DNA of 64,000 nucleotides from a virus, in IMG/VR virus record IMGVR_UViG_3300042691_023046, positions 19,729 through 83,728 of that record; one strand, 5' to 3'. The notes under the pieces were generated by a model. That model was not told the origin of the DNA, did no database searches, and saw only the letters and a program-made list of their open reading frames with translations. Of this stretch, positions 63,455-64,000 are shown in pieces. The position numbers and the translations under genes are program-made. Each line of letters opens with the position of its first letter. Within the stretch, counting starts at the first letter, position 1.

Positions 63455-64000
63455 ATGAAATGTATAAATAGAAATCATCCAAATTATATAGCTATAGCTA
63501 AAAGTTTAAATAACGCTGTAGCAGCTAACATGTTAATTAACAAATGGCAAGAAGAAACAAGTAATGATAATATTATTCCAACTATTAGTGAATTTAATAG
63601 TTGGAAAGAATTAGCACCTACTGAAACAGCTTTTACATTAAATAATGATTTATTAGAAAATGTACTTGTAAAAGGTAATGAACAATTATATAAAGATAAT
63701 AATTTATTAGCTGCTGACGGTCAACTTAAAAATTTAAGTAATTTAAATAAAAAAGCTTTAGATAAATGGGTTGACGAATTAAATATTAAAACTGAATATA
63801 AAGGTAAATATCATTTTAAAGTAAGTTATATGCCTAGTGGTACTAAAATCCTTATACAAAAATATAAAGATAATAAAGCATCACAATTAGAAACAAAAGG
63901 AGTACCTGATGAACAGTTACATGAGTTAATGCAACAATTTTGTGATAAATTAGGTATTAATGTTAATATAGTTGATGCTGTTGATAGAGATGGAAATCTA
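63455..64000 (+). CDS. N-terminal part of a second large virion protein (cut by window edge)
   Basis: The frame starts 4 nt after the polymerase gene and is open for 182 residues to the window end. It begins MKCINRNHPNYIAIAKSLNN followed by a Trp-Gln-Glu-Glu helix and an IIPTISEFNSWKELAP segment. crAss-like genomes have further long proteins after the polymerase gene with similar openings (Cys-x-Asn-x-x-x-P), so it is likely another large, packaged polypeptide. Function not determinable from this part. Confidence 0.65.
   Translation, partial: MKCINRNHPNYIAIAKSLNNAVAANMLINKWQEETSNDNIIPTISEFNSWKELAPTETAFTLNNDLLENVLVKGNEQLYKDNNLLAADGQLKNLSNLNKKALDKWVDELNIKTEYKGKYHFKVSYMPSGTKILIQKYKDNKASQLETKGVPDEQLHELMQQFCDKLGINVNIVDAVDRDGNL

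Noticed and set aside
1-64000. Reassignment of TAG or TGA (known in some crAss-like phages)
   Set aside because: TAG ends the capsid gene and others, TGA ends several small genes (for example 22639, 41152, 41438), and large genes run without internal TAG or TGA, so the standard code fits. No clear suppressor tRNA was found.
1-64000. Integrase, attachment site or transposon
   Set aside because: No recombinase, transposase or terminal inverted repeat was seen in the window; a temperate lifestyle cannot be supported here, though genes outside the window are unknown.

Overview
The window is 64 kb of very AT-rich DNA with no bacterial housekeeping genes. It has two oppositely directed gene blocks, many tiny overlapping genes, and a complete virion-assembly block. 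The late block runs terminase large subunit, portal, scaffold-like protein, major capsid protein, connector/ring proteins, fibre and lysis genes, a 1384-residue tail-barrel protein, two internal virion proteins and a 3853-residue protein. That last protein carries a DFDFD motif in the context typical of the virion RNA polymerase of crAss-like phages. Together these point to a crAss-like phage (order Crassvirales) infecting a Bacteroidota host. Promoter-like sites of the Bacteroidota type (TTG, 19 nt, TAnnTTTG) support that host. TAA, TAG and TGA all end genes, so the standard code is used. The genome is incomplete: both window edges cut a gene.

Layout. Positions 1-9613 (minus strand) hold replication and host-takeover genes: the start of a DnaB/RecA-fold helicase, a Rieske-type protein, an SF2 helicase, a double-psi barrel protein, an amidoligase-like protein, a histone-H1-like Lys/Ala/Val protein, a coiled-coil protein and an 887-residue GHKL ATPase resembling T4 rIIA. 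Positions 9.6-19.5 kb (minus strand) are accessory: small unknown genes, a hexanucleotide-repeat gene, and two loci where a tRNA-like gene lies just downstream of structured non-coding RNA. The larger locus, about 16.48-18.0 kb, is 1.5 kb of consecutive strong hairpins and three-way junctions with no gene. Positions 18.7-19.9 kb hold an origin-like segment with an abrupt strand-composition flip, and the divergent switch to the plus strand. Positions 19.9-24.2 kb (plus strand) are a short operon of small genes, including a RepL-like winged-helix protein, a possible cyclic-nucleotide sponge and a GroES-like protein, ending in a strong terminator. Positions 24.3-63.5 kb (plus strand) are the late operon. 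The window ends in a second protein following the polymerase gene.

How it works together (inference). The internal proteins and the giant polymerase at the end of the late operon would be packaged and injected to transcribe early genes. The minus-strand block would replicate the genome. The late plus-strand block builds the particle and lyses the host. A striking extra is a compact tRNA-like RNA structure whose acceptor stem overlaps the stop codon of the major capsid gene.
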